NCBI RefSeq assembly: GCF_001426685.1
Contig: NZ_LMFB01000036.1
Span: forward strand, 17,557 to 81,556
Direction of reading: 5' to 3'
Length of the DNA stretch: 64,000 nucleotides
Source: Rhizobium sp. Root483D2
GTDB taxonomy: Bacteria; Pseudomonadota; Alphaproteobacteria; Rhizobiales; Rhizobiaceae
The position numbers were made by a program, and so were the translations under genes. Numbering within the stretch: position 1 is the first letter of the stretch; each line of letters begins with the position of its first letter. Positions 54,770 through 63,158 of this stretch are shown here, piece by piece. Below the pieces are notes generated by a model, which made no database searches, was not told where the DNA came from, and saw only the letters and a program-made list of their open reading frames with translations.

Positions 54770-55245
54770 ACACACACCTATGCGCCCGGTCGCCGGGGCA
54801 TTTTGCCCAAGACGGTGTCAAGCGGATCGCAGAGCTGTATCGGATCGAAGCCGAGTTGCGCGGCAGTGAATCATAGGCTCGACTCGCCGGGCGGCGGCAA
54901 CGATCAGCGCCGCTCGTTGCCGCCATTCAGAGCTGGCTTTCCCATCACCGTGTTCACGTCGCGACAAAGCCACAATCTGCAAAGCCTTGTCATACATCAC
55001 CAAGTTCTAGGGCGATCTCCAACTCTTCCTGGCCGACGGTCACATCGAGATCGACAACAACAGCGTCGAGCGAACCATCCAGCGGATTGCACTGAACCTG
55101 AAGAATGCACTGTTTGCGGGCCACGATGCCGGAGCAGAGAACTGGGCGACCATCGCATCGCTCATCGAGACCTATAAGCTCAATGCCGTCGATCCGCTTG
55201 CCTACTTGACCAGCACACTCGCCGCCATTGTAATTGGACAAAAGC
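54770..55245 (+). mobile_element. IS66-family transposase (TnpC) remnant
   Basis: Translated pieces match the C-terminal third of IS66 transposases: KRIAELYRIEAELRG, a TAG stop, ARLAGRRQRSAPLVAAIQSW, then after a frameshift GHIEIDNNSVERTIQRIALN, KNALFAGHDAGAENWATIAS and LIETYKLNAVDPLAYLTSTL. There is at least one stop and one frameshift, and the N-terminal and catalytic DDE parts are absent. Terminal inverted repeats were not found. It cannot transpose. Confidence 0.75.
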
Positions 55246-55364
55246 ACCACCAGGCGCGGAATTTGCACCCTTCAAGGGTGACCGGTGCTGGACGCAGATC
55301 AAGGATGATATAAATTCGGCTAGCCGTACAGTCGCGGCGGGTTGGTAGCAAAAATGGCACGCCT

Positions 55365-55922
55365 ATGAACTTTTCGATTGTCGCGACTGTAATATCTATG
55401 GTCCTCGGGCTGTCCGTTACCCGCCTCTTGACCGGATTTGTGACGATTTTTCGCATCCGCAGAACGTCGCGCATTGATTGGGTGCCACTCGCCTGGAGCG
55501 GTGTCTTGTTCATCATGCAGTTGCAATATTGGTGGGCAATCAATCAATTATCGACGCTTCGGCAGACGTTTCAGTTCAGCGAATTTATCTTCTTGGTTTT
55601 CATGACCCTCATGCTGTTTCTAACTGCAGCACTTCTTTTGCCCAGTCGCGGTGAGGATGAAGCACAGGGATTGCGTGTTTATTTCGAGCAGGACGGGCGT
55701 TTCGCGCTGATCTCGCTGACGTCTTTTCTTCTATTCGGATTTGTTGTGAACCTCTTCGGCTTTCAAAGCCAGCTTGAATCGGCCTGGGTTGTTACAGACA
55801 TCCCGATGATCATTCTTCCCGCTCTCGCGTTCTTTCTACGTGAGCGAAAATACTACGCTGCCATCACCGCAATCTATCTCCCCTTGTCAGCTTTGGACGT
55901 CTGGATATCGATGGCTTCATAA
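55365..55922 (+). CDS. Uncharacterised inner-membrane protein
   Basis: This 185-residue protein has about five hydrophobic segments (near residues 5-28, 42-62, 74-96, 112-132 and 138-155) and a short charged loop RGEDEAQGLRVYFEQDGRF. I do not recognise the family beyond similarity of layout to small proteobacterial membrane proteins of unknown function. It stands alone between the IS66 remnant and the stress-gene island. Its start context is weak, so the exact N-terminus is uncertain. Confidence 0.6.
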   Translation: MNFSIVATVISMVLGLSVTRLLTGFVTIFRIRRTSRIDWVPLAWSGVLFIMQLQYWWAINQLSTLRQTFQFSEFIFLVFMTLMLFLTAALLLPSRGEDEAQGLRVYFEQDGRFALISLTSFLLFGFVVNLFGFQSQLESAWVVTDIPMIILPALAFFLRERKYYAAITAIYLPLSALDVWISMAS

Positions 55923-56541
55923 CCCTAGAGACACCAGGAAGGTTGGCTGTGCAGGTATCAACATGCATGCTGTCATCCTGCCAACTCACTCTCCAATCCG
56001 TGACGGTCAAGGTTTCGAGCAAACAGCTCCATTTAGGAGTATATTTTTCTTTTAATAATGACAGCATTTCTCAAATGCCTCCACAAAACCCAACCGTGCG
56101 CATCTGCAATTGCATAAAACGCCTCGACGGTATCCAGCCGAACCTTGAGCTTCAGCTCACCGTGCCGGCTCCGCCGTCGGCGATCTCATAAAGAGCTCCA
56201 TAAGCCAGCCGCCGCCGGCACACGATCATCCATCTCGTCAACGCCAAAGGGGAGCACAATAGCTTCTTTGCCGCGCTGCCCTCAAGGTGCGCGATACGGT
56301 CATTGAGTTCCTCGATGACCCAAAGATCGGTGGCGCACGACATCCTTCACGGACCTTCCCGGCATGCGTTATATGGACCTCATGGAACCTTGCAGATCTC
56401 GCCATGGCTTCAGTGGATGCAAGATTTTGGTGCGTCTCAGAGTGCAAAGCTCACATGGATGTGGTGTCGCCAGAAGCATTTGACGCATACGGGAACAATG
56501 CAACGCCTTCACAGTTCCTCTGCCGAACACAGGCGGTGACC
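55923..56541. other. Long leader/intergenic region before the stress island
   Basis: I see no convincing gene in these 619 bp. Short open frames exist on both strands but lack domains and ribosome binding sites. The last 50 bp hold the promoter candidate listed separately. Confidence 0.45.
56492..56516 (+). promoter_or_regulatory. EcfG-type promoter candidate (GGAAC-N16-AGTT)
   Basis: GGAAC at 56492-56496 and AGTT at 56513-56516 are separated by 16 bp and end 25 bp before the ATG of the first YsnF-domain gene. The alphaproteobacterial general stress sigma factor EcfG/RpoE2 recognises GGAAC-N16/17-CGTT; here one base of the -10 box differs. An element with the same spacing occurs at 57872-57896. 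Confidence 0.5.
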
Positions 56542-56916
56542 ATGGCTGACGACGACAAGACTACCATTCAGCTCGTCGAAGAGACTTCCAGCGTCGACAA
56601 AGAGCGTTTGGTCACTGGCCGCGTCCGGGTATCTACCTCCAGCAATTCAGTTGATGAACTAGCGCATGCGACGCTCACAGGCGTGAGGGTTGAAGTCACA
56701 CGTGAGGCAATCGGTCGTGAAATCGATGCCATGCCCGTCGCCCGAGTCGAGGGCGAAATCACAATCATCCCAGTGGTCGAGGAGATCGTCGTTGTGGAAA
56801 AGCGGCTGGTCCTCGTCGAGGAAATCCGAATTCGAAAGATCGCCACCTCGCAGGAGGTGTCTATCCCGGTGACCCTGCGCAAACAGACAGCCACAATTGA
56901 ACGACATGACGAATAG
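56542..56916 (+). CDS. YsnF/AvaK-domain (DUF2382) stress protein
   Basis: This 124-residue protein consists of a single YsnF-type domain with repeated VEVTREAIGREIDAM, EITIIPVVEEIVVVEKRLVL and RKIATSQEVSIPVTLRKQTA motifs. The domain is found in general stress proteins whose biochemical role is unknown. The ATG at 56542 is 25 bp after an EcfG-like promoter. It is followed 18 bp later by a larger protein with the same domain, so the pair is probably co-transcribed. Confidence 0.8.
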   Translation: MADDDKTTIQLVEETSSVDKERLVTGRVRVSTSSNSVDELAHATLTGVRVEVTREAIGREIDAMPVARVEGEITIIPVVEEIVVVEKRLVLVEEIRIRKIATSQEVSIPVTLRKQTATIERHDE

Positions 56917-56934
56917 CAACAGAGAGGAAACGCT

Positions 56935-57807
56935 ATGAGCTACACCGAACAGACAGCAGCGCCGCATGGTGGATCGAACACCATCACCGCGTTGTACGAC
57001 GACCGATCCGAAGCGGACAGCGCCATCGAGCGCCTTGCCGGGGCGGGTATTCCGAGATCGTCCATACAGATCATTGCCGACACCACTGGCACCACAACGC
57101 CAATCGAAGAAGAAAAGGGTTTCTGGGCCTATCTCGGAGAGCTATTCCTCGCGGACGACGACCGCACGACCTACGCTGAAGGCATCCGGCGCGGCGGCTA
57201 CCTTGTCACCGTGACGGGTTATCCGCTGGACCTGCACGACGCAGCACTCGACATCCTGGATGACGAAGGCAGCATCAATCTCGATGAACGCGCCAAAGCT
57301 TGGGAGTCGGAGGGATGGTCGCGCGAAAATTCGAACGGTGCTCTCGCGGAGTCCTCCTATGATCGCGGGAGCGGATCGGCCAGCGCCTCTACGCTTGATG
57401 CAGATGACGAGGAAGTCATCCCGGTGGTCGAGGAAGAACTGCGGATCGGTAAGCGTGACGTATCCAACGGTCGCGTGAAAGTTCGCTCCTACTTAACCGA
57501 GACGCCCGTGAGCGAAAACGTATCACTTCGCAACGAGAACGTTGAAGTGACCCGTCGCACCGTGGACCGACCGCTCACTGGCACCGAAGACGCCTTCGTT
57601 GACCGTACAATCGAAGCCGAGGAGCATCGCGAGGAAGCGGTGGTTTCAAAAGATGCTCGCGTCGTCGAGGAAATCTCGCTCCGAAAGACGGCCGAGCAGC
57701 GCGAAGAGACGATTTCCGACACGGTTCGAAAGACAGAAGTCGAAATCGACGACGAACGGGATAGCGGTGTCCGCACCGATGGCACGACCGGCATTCGCCG
57801 AAACTGA
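56935..57807 (+). CDS. Stress protein with N-terminal YflT-like and C-terminal YsnF domains
   Basis: This 290-residue, strongly acidic protein has an N-terminal general-stress 17M/YflT-like domain (TITALYDDRSEADSAIERLA, residues 16-35, and GGYLVTVTGYPLDLHDAALD near 88). A glycine/serine-rich linker follows, then a YsnF/DUF2382 domain from about residue 160 (EEVIPVVEEELRIGKRDVSN, EEHREEAVVSKDARVVEEIS). An AGAGG lies 7 nt before the ATG. The domain pairing is common in rhizobial general stress regulons. A hairpin follows the stop. Confidence 0.82.
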   Translation: MSYTEQTAAPHGGSNTITALYDDRSEADSAIERLAGAGIPRSSIQIIADTTGTTTPIEEEKGFWAYLGELFLADDDRTTYAEGIRRGGYLVTVTGYPLDLHDAALDILDDEGSINLDERAKAWESEGWSRENSNGALAESSYDRGSGSASASTLDADDEEVIPVVEEELRIGKRDVSNGRVKVRSYLTETPVSENVSLRNENVEVTRRTVDRPLTGTEDAFVDRTIEAEEHREEAVVSKDARVVEEISLRKTAEQREETISDTVRKTEVEIDDERDSGVRTDGTTGIRRN

Positions 57808-57815
57808 GCTCAAAA

Positions 57816-57841
57816 TTGAGGGCGGCCCAAGCCGCCCTCAA
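57816..57841. terminator. Perfect 11-bp hairpin without T tract
   Basis: TTGAGGGCGGC and GCCGCCCTCAA pair perfectly around the loop CCAA, 8 bp after the stop of the YsnF gene. No T run follows, so it may act as an mRNA 3'-end stabiliser or a weak terminator before the next promoter. Confidence 0.65.
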
Positions 57842-57871
57842 CCACATCATGTAACCTTCGCTTCGGCTGGC

Positions 57872-57896
57872 GGAACTTGTGCGCCCCCGGAGAGTT
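57872..57896 (+). promoter_or_regulatory. EcfG-type promoter candidate (GGAAC-N16-AGTT)
   Basis: GGAAC at 57872-57876 and AGTT at 57893-57896 repeat the arrangement seen at 56492-56516, including the same single departure from the CGTT box. The element lies 45 bp before the membrane-protein start and just after a hairpin, which suits a new transcription unit. Confidence 0.5.
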
Positions 57897-57941
57897 GCAT
57901 CGCCACTCACGAACCCGTGATCAACAATCAGGGACCAGTCC

Positions 57942-58853
57942 ATGACCGTACCGATCTCCACCAACCTCAACCACGACACCGCCTACGGCGACACAACCGC
58001 CACTACGGCTCTTAACAAAATCTCCTGGGGCTCGATCTTCGCGGGCGTCGCCGTTGCCCTGGCGGTGCAGTTCCTGCTGAACCTTCTCGGCGTCGGGATC
58101 GGCGCTGCCGTCCTTGATCCGGCAACATCGGACAATCCAGACGCCAGCACATTCTCTATCGCTGGCGGCATCTGGTTCGTTATCGCTGGCCTCGTTTCTT
58201 CATATATTGGCGGTTACGTCGCAAGTCGCCTCTCCGGTCGCCCAAGCAAGTCGACCGGCGGCTACCATGGCCTCACCTCCTGGGCTGTCACGACGCTTGT
58301 CATTCTCTATCTGCTGACCACCTCTGTTGGCGCGCTCATTGGTGGAGCCTTTAGCGGCCTGTCGAGCGTCGTCGGTGGCGTGGGCCAGACGGCGGCAACA
58401 GCGGTTACGGCCGCCGCTCCGGCAGTCGCCAACTCGACCAATCCCATGGCAGGCATTGAACAGCAAATCCGCAACTCGACTGGCAACGATCCGGAGGCGC
58501 TTCAGAACGCTGCGATCGCCGCTGTTCAGGCTGCCGTGACAGGTGACGAAGCAACGGCAGAAGATGCCCGCGTCCGCGCCGCCGACGCGGTCGCGAAGGC
58601 TAAAAACATCCCTGTCGATCAGGCCCGTGCTGAGGTCGACGGCTACGAAAAGACATACCGCGAGAATGTCGCGGCTGCCAAGCAGCAGGCTGTTGATGCA
58701 GCCCAAGCCGCGACCGCCGCAGTATCGGCAGGCGCGATCCTCGGCTTCATCGCCCTCGTTCTCGGTGCCATCGCATCGTGGTTCGGCGGCGTGACGGGCA
58801 CGAAACGCAGCGGCATCATCGTTGCTGAAACGGCAACCCGCCGTACTGTTTAA
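57942..58853 (+). CDS. Membrane protein with glycine/alanine-rich helices (PhnA-like/YrzE family)
   Basis: This 303-residue protein has four membrane segments: residues 26-50 (SWGSIFAGVAVALAVQFLLN), 62-88, 107-130 and 265-287. Between the third and fourth is a long alanine-rich soluble stretch. The family, often annotated PhnA-like in rhizobia, is of unknown function. It is flanked by EcfG-like promoter boxes upstream and a strong terminator directly downstream, so it is probably a single-gene stress unit. Confidence 0.75.
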   Translation: MTVPISTNLNHDTAYGDTTATTALNKISWGSIFAGVAVALAVQFLLNLLGVGIGAAVLDPATSDNPDASTFSIAGGIWFVIAGLVSSYIGGYVASRLSGRPSKSTGGYHGLTSWAVTTLVILYLLTTSVGALIGGAFSGLSSVVGGVGQTAATAVTAAAPAVANSTNPMAGIEQQIRNSTGNDPEALQNAAIAAVQAAVTGDEATAEDARVRAADAVAKAKNIPVDQARAEVDGYEKTYRENVAAAKQQAVDAAQAATAAVSAGAILGFIALVLGAIASWFGGVTGTKRSGIIVAETATRRTV

Positions 58854-58859
58854 AACGTC

Positions 58860-58891
58860 AGGCCACCGGAATTGTCCGGTGGCCTTTTTTT
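58860..58891 (+). terminator. Rho-independent terminator
   Basis: GGCCACCGG (58861-58869) and CCGGTGGCC (58876-58884) form a perfect 9-bp stem around AATTGT, followed by seven T residues. It starts 7 bp after the membrane-protein stop and ends only 18 bp before the next ATG, so read-through into the ferritin-like gene should be low unless the hairpin is regulated. Confidence 0.92.
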
Positions 58892-58909
58892 AATGGATTG
58901 GAATTTCCC

Positions 58910-59404
58910 ATGGCCGAAGTCAAAACACTCGACGAACTTTTCCTCGACACGCTCAAGGATGTTTATTTCGCCGAAAACAAGATCGTCGAAACGCTGCCTA
59001 AGATGCATGAGGCGGCAAAAAGCGTTCAGCTCAAGGACGCCTTCACGAAGCACCTTGCCGAGACCAAGGTCCACGTCGAACGCCTTGAACAGGTATTTGA
59101 AATCATTGGCGAAGAACCCGAGCAGAAGACCTGCGACGCCATTCTCGGCATTACCGACGAGGGAGCCGAGATCATGGAAGAATACGAAGGTTCGCCCGCG
59201 CTCGATGCTGGGCTGCTGGCAGCTGCGCAAGCCGTGGAGCACTATGAGATGTCACGCTACGGTACCCTGCGCACGTGGGCGCTGGAGCTTGGCCTGAGCG
59301 ACGCCGCCGGTCTTCTCCAGACGACACTCGACGAGGAGCAGGCGACCGACCTGGCACTTACGGCCATCGCTACATCAGTCGTCAATCAGAAGGCCGAGGG
59401 TTGA
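58910..59404 (+). CDS. YciE/YciF-type ferritin-like protein (DUF892)
   Basis: This 164-residue four-helix bundle protein starts MAEVKTLDELFLDTLKDVYF and carries the metal-ligand pattern of the family: FAENKIVETLPKMHEAA (about residues 19-35), TKHLAETKVHVERLEQVFE near 47 and AVEHYEMSRYGTLRTWA near 107. It is a stress protein, with ferroxidase-like activity reported for some members. The ATG at 58910 is chosen over an upstream TTG. The strong terminator lies in its leader, so its own promoter must overlap that hairpin, or expression depends on read-through. Confidence 0.85.
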   Translation: MAEVKTLDELFLDTLKDVYFAENKIVETLPKMHEAAKSVQLKDAFTKHLAETKVHVERLEQVFEIIGEEPEQKTCDAILGITDEGAEIMEEYEGSPALDAGLLAAAQAVEHYEMSRYGTLRTWALELGLSDAAGLLQTTLDEEQATDLALTAIATSVVNQKAEG

Positions 59405-59432
59405 TCCCCACATTAAAATTGGAGGAACCGAA

Positions 59433-60020
59433 ATGGCTAGCAGCGCACTGAAGGCACTACTGGGAGTCTTGGCGGTAGCCGGCTTCCAGAACAGGGACAA
59501 AATCGGAGAGCTGTTGCGGGGGGTTCAACAGCCGCAAGGCGATAGAACGCCTGGTCAGCAATCAGGCGGGCTTGGCGGTTTGCTCGGTGGTCTGACGGGC
59601 GGCAGCGCAGGCGGGCTCGGAGGTCTCGGAGGCCTCCTTGGCGGCGCATCGGGCGGAAGCGTTCTTGGTGGTGGTCTCGGTGACCTTCTGAAACAGTTCC
59701 AGCAGAACGGTCACGGCGAAACGGCTAAATCCTGGGTTGAAACTGGACCGAACAACGAAATTGACGATACCCAGCTATCACAGGCATTGGGACCGGACGT
59801 CCTTGACGATCTGTCTGCACGAACGGGTTTGTCGCCCGAGGAAATTCTCAGCCGCCTAAGCCGCGATCTGCCCAAGGCAGTCGATGATCTGACACCGGAT
59901 GGCAACATTCCTCCAGATGATTATGAAACCCATGACGGCGGTCGGCGATCGGTCCCTTCCATCAAGCTCCCTATTGATCTGAATCGAACGATGACGCTGA
60001 AAATAGGAGGCGAGTCGTGA
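59433..60020 (+). CDS. YidB-family (DUF937) protein
   Basis: This 195-residue protein has a glycine-rich region (GGLGGLLGGLTGGSAGGLGG, about residues 45-80) and then a helical DUF937/YidB region (GDLLKQFQQNGHGETAKSWV, SARTGLSPEEILSRLSRDLP). GGAGG lies 6 nt before the ATG. It follows the ferritin-like gene by 28 bp and is likely co-transcribed. The biochemical function is not known. Confidence 0.8.
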   Translation: MASSALKALLGVLAVAGFQNRDKIGELLRGVQQPQGDRTPGQQSGGLGGLLGGLTGGSAGGLGGLGGLLGGASGGSVLGGGLGDLLKQFQQNGHGETAKSWVETGPNNEIDDTQLSQALGPDVLDDLSARTGLSPEEILSRLSRDLPKAVDDLTPDGNIPPDDYETHDGGRRSVPSIKLPIDLNRTMTLKIGGES

Positions 60021-60105
60021 AGAAAGGTCTGAACCGCAGTCGCTTGATACCGGGCATCTTCGTGGTTAATCTCAACGACCCTCCACCAACCTTATTCATT
60101 CGAAC

Positions 60106-60726
60106 ATGTTCCACGCAAACGCTGTACAGGTCAAAGTTTCCATTGATGAGATCGAGCCCAACGTCTGGCGCCGCCTTGTCCTGCCGGTCCATTGGAACCT
60201 GGAGCATCTTCATCTCGGAATTCAAGCAGCGTTCAACTGGTGGAACTATCATCTCTACGAATTCCGCATCGGTGGTCTGCGATATGGTGACGTCGAAATC
60301 CTGAGTGAAGATGCCACCGATGACGACCCTCGGGTCTTCGATCAGAAGGAGGTTCGCTTGCTGGACTTCGAGCAAGGTTCTGTCTTCAGCTACCACTATG
60401 ATTTCGGGGATGGCTGGCGACATACCGTCGTGGTCGAGGAGTTCTTGACGCTCGCTTCGACACCGACACACGGCAGCTGCGTCGCCGGCGCAAGGGCGCG
60501 TCCGCCCGAGGATGTTGGTGGGGTGTCGGGACATGAGCGCTTCCTGGAGATCATCGCCGACCGGGAAGACCCGGAATATGCTGACACCCTGCGGTGGTGC
60601 GGGGGCCACTTTGATCCCGAATGGTTCGACCTTTCCCTCACCGACAAAGATCTCCGCAATGCTTTGCGGTCGAACGACAAACGGCGCCGTTATCAACCAA
60701 AACCAAAGGCCGGTCCAAAGAAATGA
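60106..60726 (+). CDS. Plasmid pRiA4b ORF-3 family protein
   Basis: This 206-residue protein matches the pRiA4b ORF-3-like family, named after an Agrobacterium rhizogenes Ri plasmid. It has VQVKVSIDEIEPNVWRRLVL at residues 7-26, LEHLHLGIQAAFNWWNYHLY near 34-53 and FSYHYDFGDGWRHTVVVEEF near residue 95. The function is unknown. It follows the YidB-family gene by 85 bp. A long antisense frame here lacks domain features and is a shadow. Confidence 0.85.
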   Translation: MFHANAVQVKVSIDEIEPNVWRRLVLPVHWNLEHLHLGIQAAFNWWNYHLYEFRIGGLRYGDVEILSEDATDDDPRVFDQKEVRLLDFEQGSVFSYHYDFGDGWRHTVVVEEFLTLASTPTHGSCVAGARARPPEDVGGVSGHERFLEIIADREDPEYADTLRWCGGHFDPEWFDLSLTDKDLRNALRSNDKRRRYQPKPKAGPKK

Positions 60727-61050
60727 ACTGAGAGAGTATTCCAGGTGGTCTAAACGGACACGAACCAAAGACATGTCATTCAGCCTCAAGCCAAATAGTT
60801 TCGGATCACGCTCGGAGAGCTGCGCTCCGGCGACGCCGGAACGTTTCAGCGCCATGCAGGATCCATTATCGACGACACCGGCATGAGGGCGTTGCTGATC
60901 TCGGCACAAAAAGCAGGCGTCTTCTACGCCGCTCCGGAGCGGGCCACATGCATCGAGCCTGAACCGACAAGGACAGTTACGAGGGACAAGCGCTCGTGGA
61001 GGGTATCGCAGGCCCTATTTATGAATGGTAGCGTCGTATCAGGCGCTGTC
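60727..61050. other. Gap without a recognisable gene
   Basis: These 324 bp between the pRiA4b ORF-3 gene and the convergent XRE-type regulator show only short frames without domains and no clear terminator hairpin. Confidence 0.5.
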
Positions 61051-61884
61051 TCACCGACACGACCTCGAAATCAGGGACCGAAACTGCTCCATCACCTCAG
61101 GGTTCGCTGGACTGTAAACCATCATGTTGAGGTCAGATCTGCCCTCGACCGCAAAATTTGAGAATTCAAGTTCTATGGGTCCAAGGGCGGGATGGTGGAG
61201 GCGCTTCACGCCGTCTCGGAGCCCCGCGATTTCATTGTCCTCCCAGAGCGCCTTGAATTCCGGGCTGCTGGCTGAAAGCTCATCCACCAACTGCTGAATT
61301 TCCGCGCCGGCACCTGCACGCGTGGCATCGGCTCGGAACGCGGCAACGACATAGCGCGCGACACTCTGCCAATCGTCCTGCGCCGCACGAACACGTTCGT
61401 CAGAGAACATCATGCGAAGGATGTTGCGCTCATCCGTGGGGAGTTTGGAATAGTCCGTGAGGATCACGGTTGCTGCCGCATTCCAAGCCACCACATCCCA
61501 CGTGGCTGTCCTGATAATCGCAGGGCTGAAAGACATAGCATCAAGGATGCGCTGCAGCCGTGGGGTAATGCCTTCGGGTTGACGGTATCGCGCCTCCGGC
61601 GGGTGGCCGAAAGCCAGAATGTGAAGATGATCGCGTTCGGGCTCGGTCAGCAGGAGCCCATTGGCAATTCGATCGAGCACATCCGCTGAAGGTGCTCCGC
61701 CGCGCCCTTGCTCCAGCCAGGTGTACCAGGTCGGGCTTATGTTCGAGCGCTGCGCGACCTCTTCGCGACGCAAGCCCGGCGTGCGGCGGCGTCCAATCTG
61801 GAAGCCAAATGTCGCGGGATCTAGCCGCATGCGCCGGTCGCGCAAGAACGTGCCCAGGTTATTTTCGGAACTATTCACGCCCAT
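61051..61884 (-). CDS. XRE-family regulator with MmyB-like ligand domain
   Basis: This 277-residue regulator has an N-terminal HTH (TPGLRREEVAQRSNISPTWY, residues 34-53, then WLEQGRGG) and a C-terminal MmyB-type domain (about residues 105-270, with ATWDVVAWNAAATVILTDY near residue 127). Such regulators typically sit divergent from a dehydrogenase or epimerase and repress or activate it. Here the SDR-like gene at 61979 is divergent, with 94 bp between. Confidence 0.92.
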   Translation of the reverse strand: MGVNSSENNLGTFLRDRRMRLDPATFGFQIGRRRTPGLRREEVAQRSNISPTWYTWLEQGRGGAPSADVLDRIANGLLLTEPERDHLHILAFGHPPEARYRQPEGITPRLQRILDAMSFSPAIIRTATWDVVAWNAAATVILTDYSKLPTDERNILRMMFSDERVRAAQDDWQSVARYVVAAFRADATRAGAGAEIQQLVDELSASSPEFKALWEDNEIAGLRDGVKRLHHPALGPIELEFSNFAVEGRSDLNMMVYSPANPEVMEQFRSLISRSCR

Positions 61885-61978
61885 GATCCTATTGATAGTT
61901 ATACCATGATAAAGTCACTACTTTAACAGGACAATTTTTCATGGGATCAGGCGCTACGTCAATATCGGAGACTTTCCC

Positions 61979-62872
61979 ATGCGTGTTTTCCTAACAGGTG
62001 CCACAGGCTTCATCGGATCGCGGATTCTTCCCGAATTGCTGGCCGCCGGCCATGAAGTCATAGGCCTCACCCGCTCCAAGGCAGGTACGGACGCTTTGGC
62101 CGCGGTAGGCGCAAGCGCTCATCTCGGAACGCTGGAGGACCCAACCGGCCTCGCGGATGGAGCACGGAACGCCGACGCCATCATCCATACGGCCTTTGAT
62201 CATGATTTCACGAATTTCGTGGCAAATTGCGAAAAGGATCGCGGTGTCATTGCCGCACTCGGATCTGTGCTGAAGGGGTCAGATCGGCCGCTGCTCATCA
62301 CGTCGGGCGTTGGCATGGGGGACCCCGGCGACGGTCAGCCTGCCAGGGAAGACGTTTTCGATGCACATCATTTCAATCCGCGCATCGCGTCGGAACTCGC
62401 GGGGCAGGCCTTGCTCGAAGCAGGTGTCAATCTGTCCGTCGTGCGGCTGCCGCAGGTACACGATACCTTCAAACAGGGCTTGATCTCCCCCTATATCGGG
62501 ATGGCGCGGGAGAAAGGCGTGGTTGCCTATGTCGGGCGAGGCGCCAACCGTTGGGCGGCCGGCCACGTACGCGATGTGGCCAAGCTCTACGTGCTTGCCC
62601 TTGATCGCGCCGAGGCAGGTGCCCGTTACCATGCTGTCGCCGAAGAAGGCGTGGCGGCGCGCGACATAGCCGAGGTGGTCGCTGCGGGCCTCGATCTTCC
62701 GGTTGTCTCCCTTTCGCCGGACGAGGCGGCACCGCATTTTGGTTGGTTCGCGATGTTCGCCGGGGCGGATATAGTAGCATCCAGCGCGCATACGCGGGAG
62801 AAATTGGATTGGGCGCCGACAGGTCCAAGCCTGATCGAAGACCTGCGGCAGATGGATTATTCCGCCGAGTAG
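61979..62872 (+). CDS. NAD(P)-dependent epimerase/dehydratase family protein (extended SDR)
   Basis: This 297-residue protein has the extended-SDR motif MRVFLTGATGFIGSRILPEL at residues 1-20. A distinct HHFNPRIASELAGQALLEAG segment replaces the usual YxxxK region, so the catalytic tyrosine may be missing, as in NmrA- or YwnB-like members. The closing region AAPHFGWFAMFAGADIVASS is typical of a family often paired with MmyB-type regulators. The substrate is unknown. Its promoter lies in the 94-bp divergent region. Confidence 0.87.
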   Translation: MRVFLTGATGFIGSRILPELLAAGHEVIGLTRSKAGTDALAAVGASAHLGTLEDPTGLADGARNADAIIHTAFDHDFTNFVANCEKDRGVIAALGSVLKGSDRPLLITSGVGMGDPGDGQPAREDVFDAHHFNPRIASELAGQALLEAGVNLSVVRLPQVHDTFKQGLISPYIGMAREKGVVAYVGRGANRWAAGHVRDVAKLYVLALDRAEAGARYHAVAEEGVAARDIAEVVAAGLDLPVVSLSPDEAAPHFGWFAMFAGADIVASSAHTREKLDWAPTGPSLIEDLRQMDYSAE

Positions 62873-62923
62873 TCTTGACGACGCCTGGCTGCGCCCAGCG
62901 CCAAGTGACTGGGGGGCCCTTGC

Positions 62924-63139
62924 CTGACGGTTGCCGACAACGGACCGGGTATTCCGGAAAGCGAGCGCGAAAATGTGTTTCGCCGGCTATACAGGCTCGA
63001 CAAGAGCCGCAGCCCGTCCGGCAGCGGTCTTGGGCTCAGTCTTGTGCGGGAGATTGCCGATCTGCACGGTGCGACGGTCAGCGCGGGCAACGACCGACCC
63101 GGGGCAGTGATCACAATGAAATTCGGCCCTCCAGCCTAA
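62924..63139 (+). pseudogene. Histidine kinase ATPase-domain fragment
   Basis: A 71-codon open frame reads LTVADNGPGIPESERENVFR, then RLYRLDKSRSPSGSGLGLSL and VREIADLHGATVSAGNDRPG, ending at a TAA at 63137. This is the G1-G2 half of an EnvZ/BaeS-type HATPase domain. No start codon, N-box or sensor part precedes it. It is a 3' remnant of a sensor kinase. Confidence 0.8.
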
Positions 63140-63158
63140 CCGGCAGAATACGGCCGGT

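Noticed and set aside
54533..55177. 214-codon open frame across the IS66 remnant
   Set aside because: It is out of frame with the conserved transposase pieces, so it is an artefact of the degraded element.
56152..56343. 63-codon minus-strand open frame in the long leader
   Set aside because: No ribosome binding site or family could be recognised; it may be degraded sequence but cannot be supported as a gene.
59971..60909. 312-codon minus-strand open frame
   Set aside because: It is antisense to the pRiA4b ORF-3 gene and part of the YidB-family gene, and has no recognisable motif.
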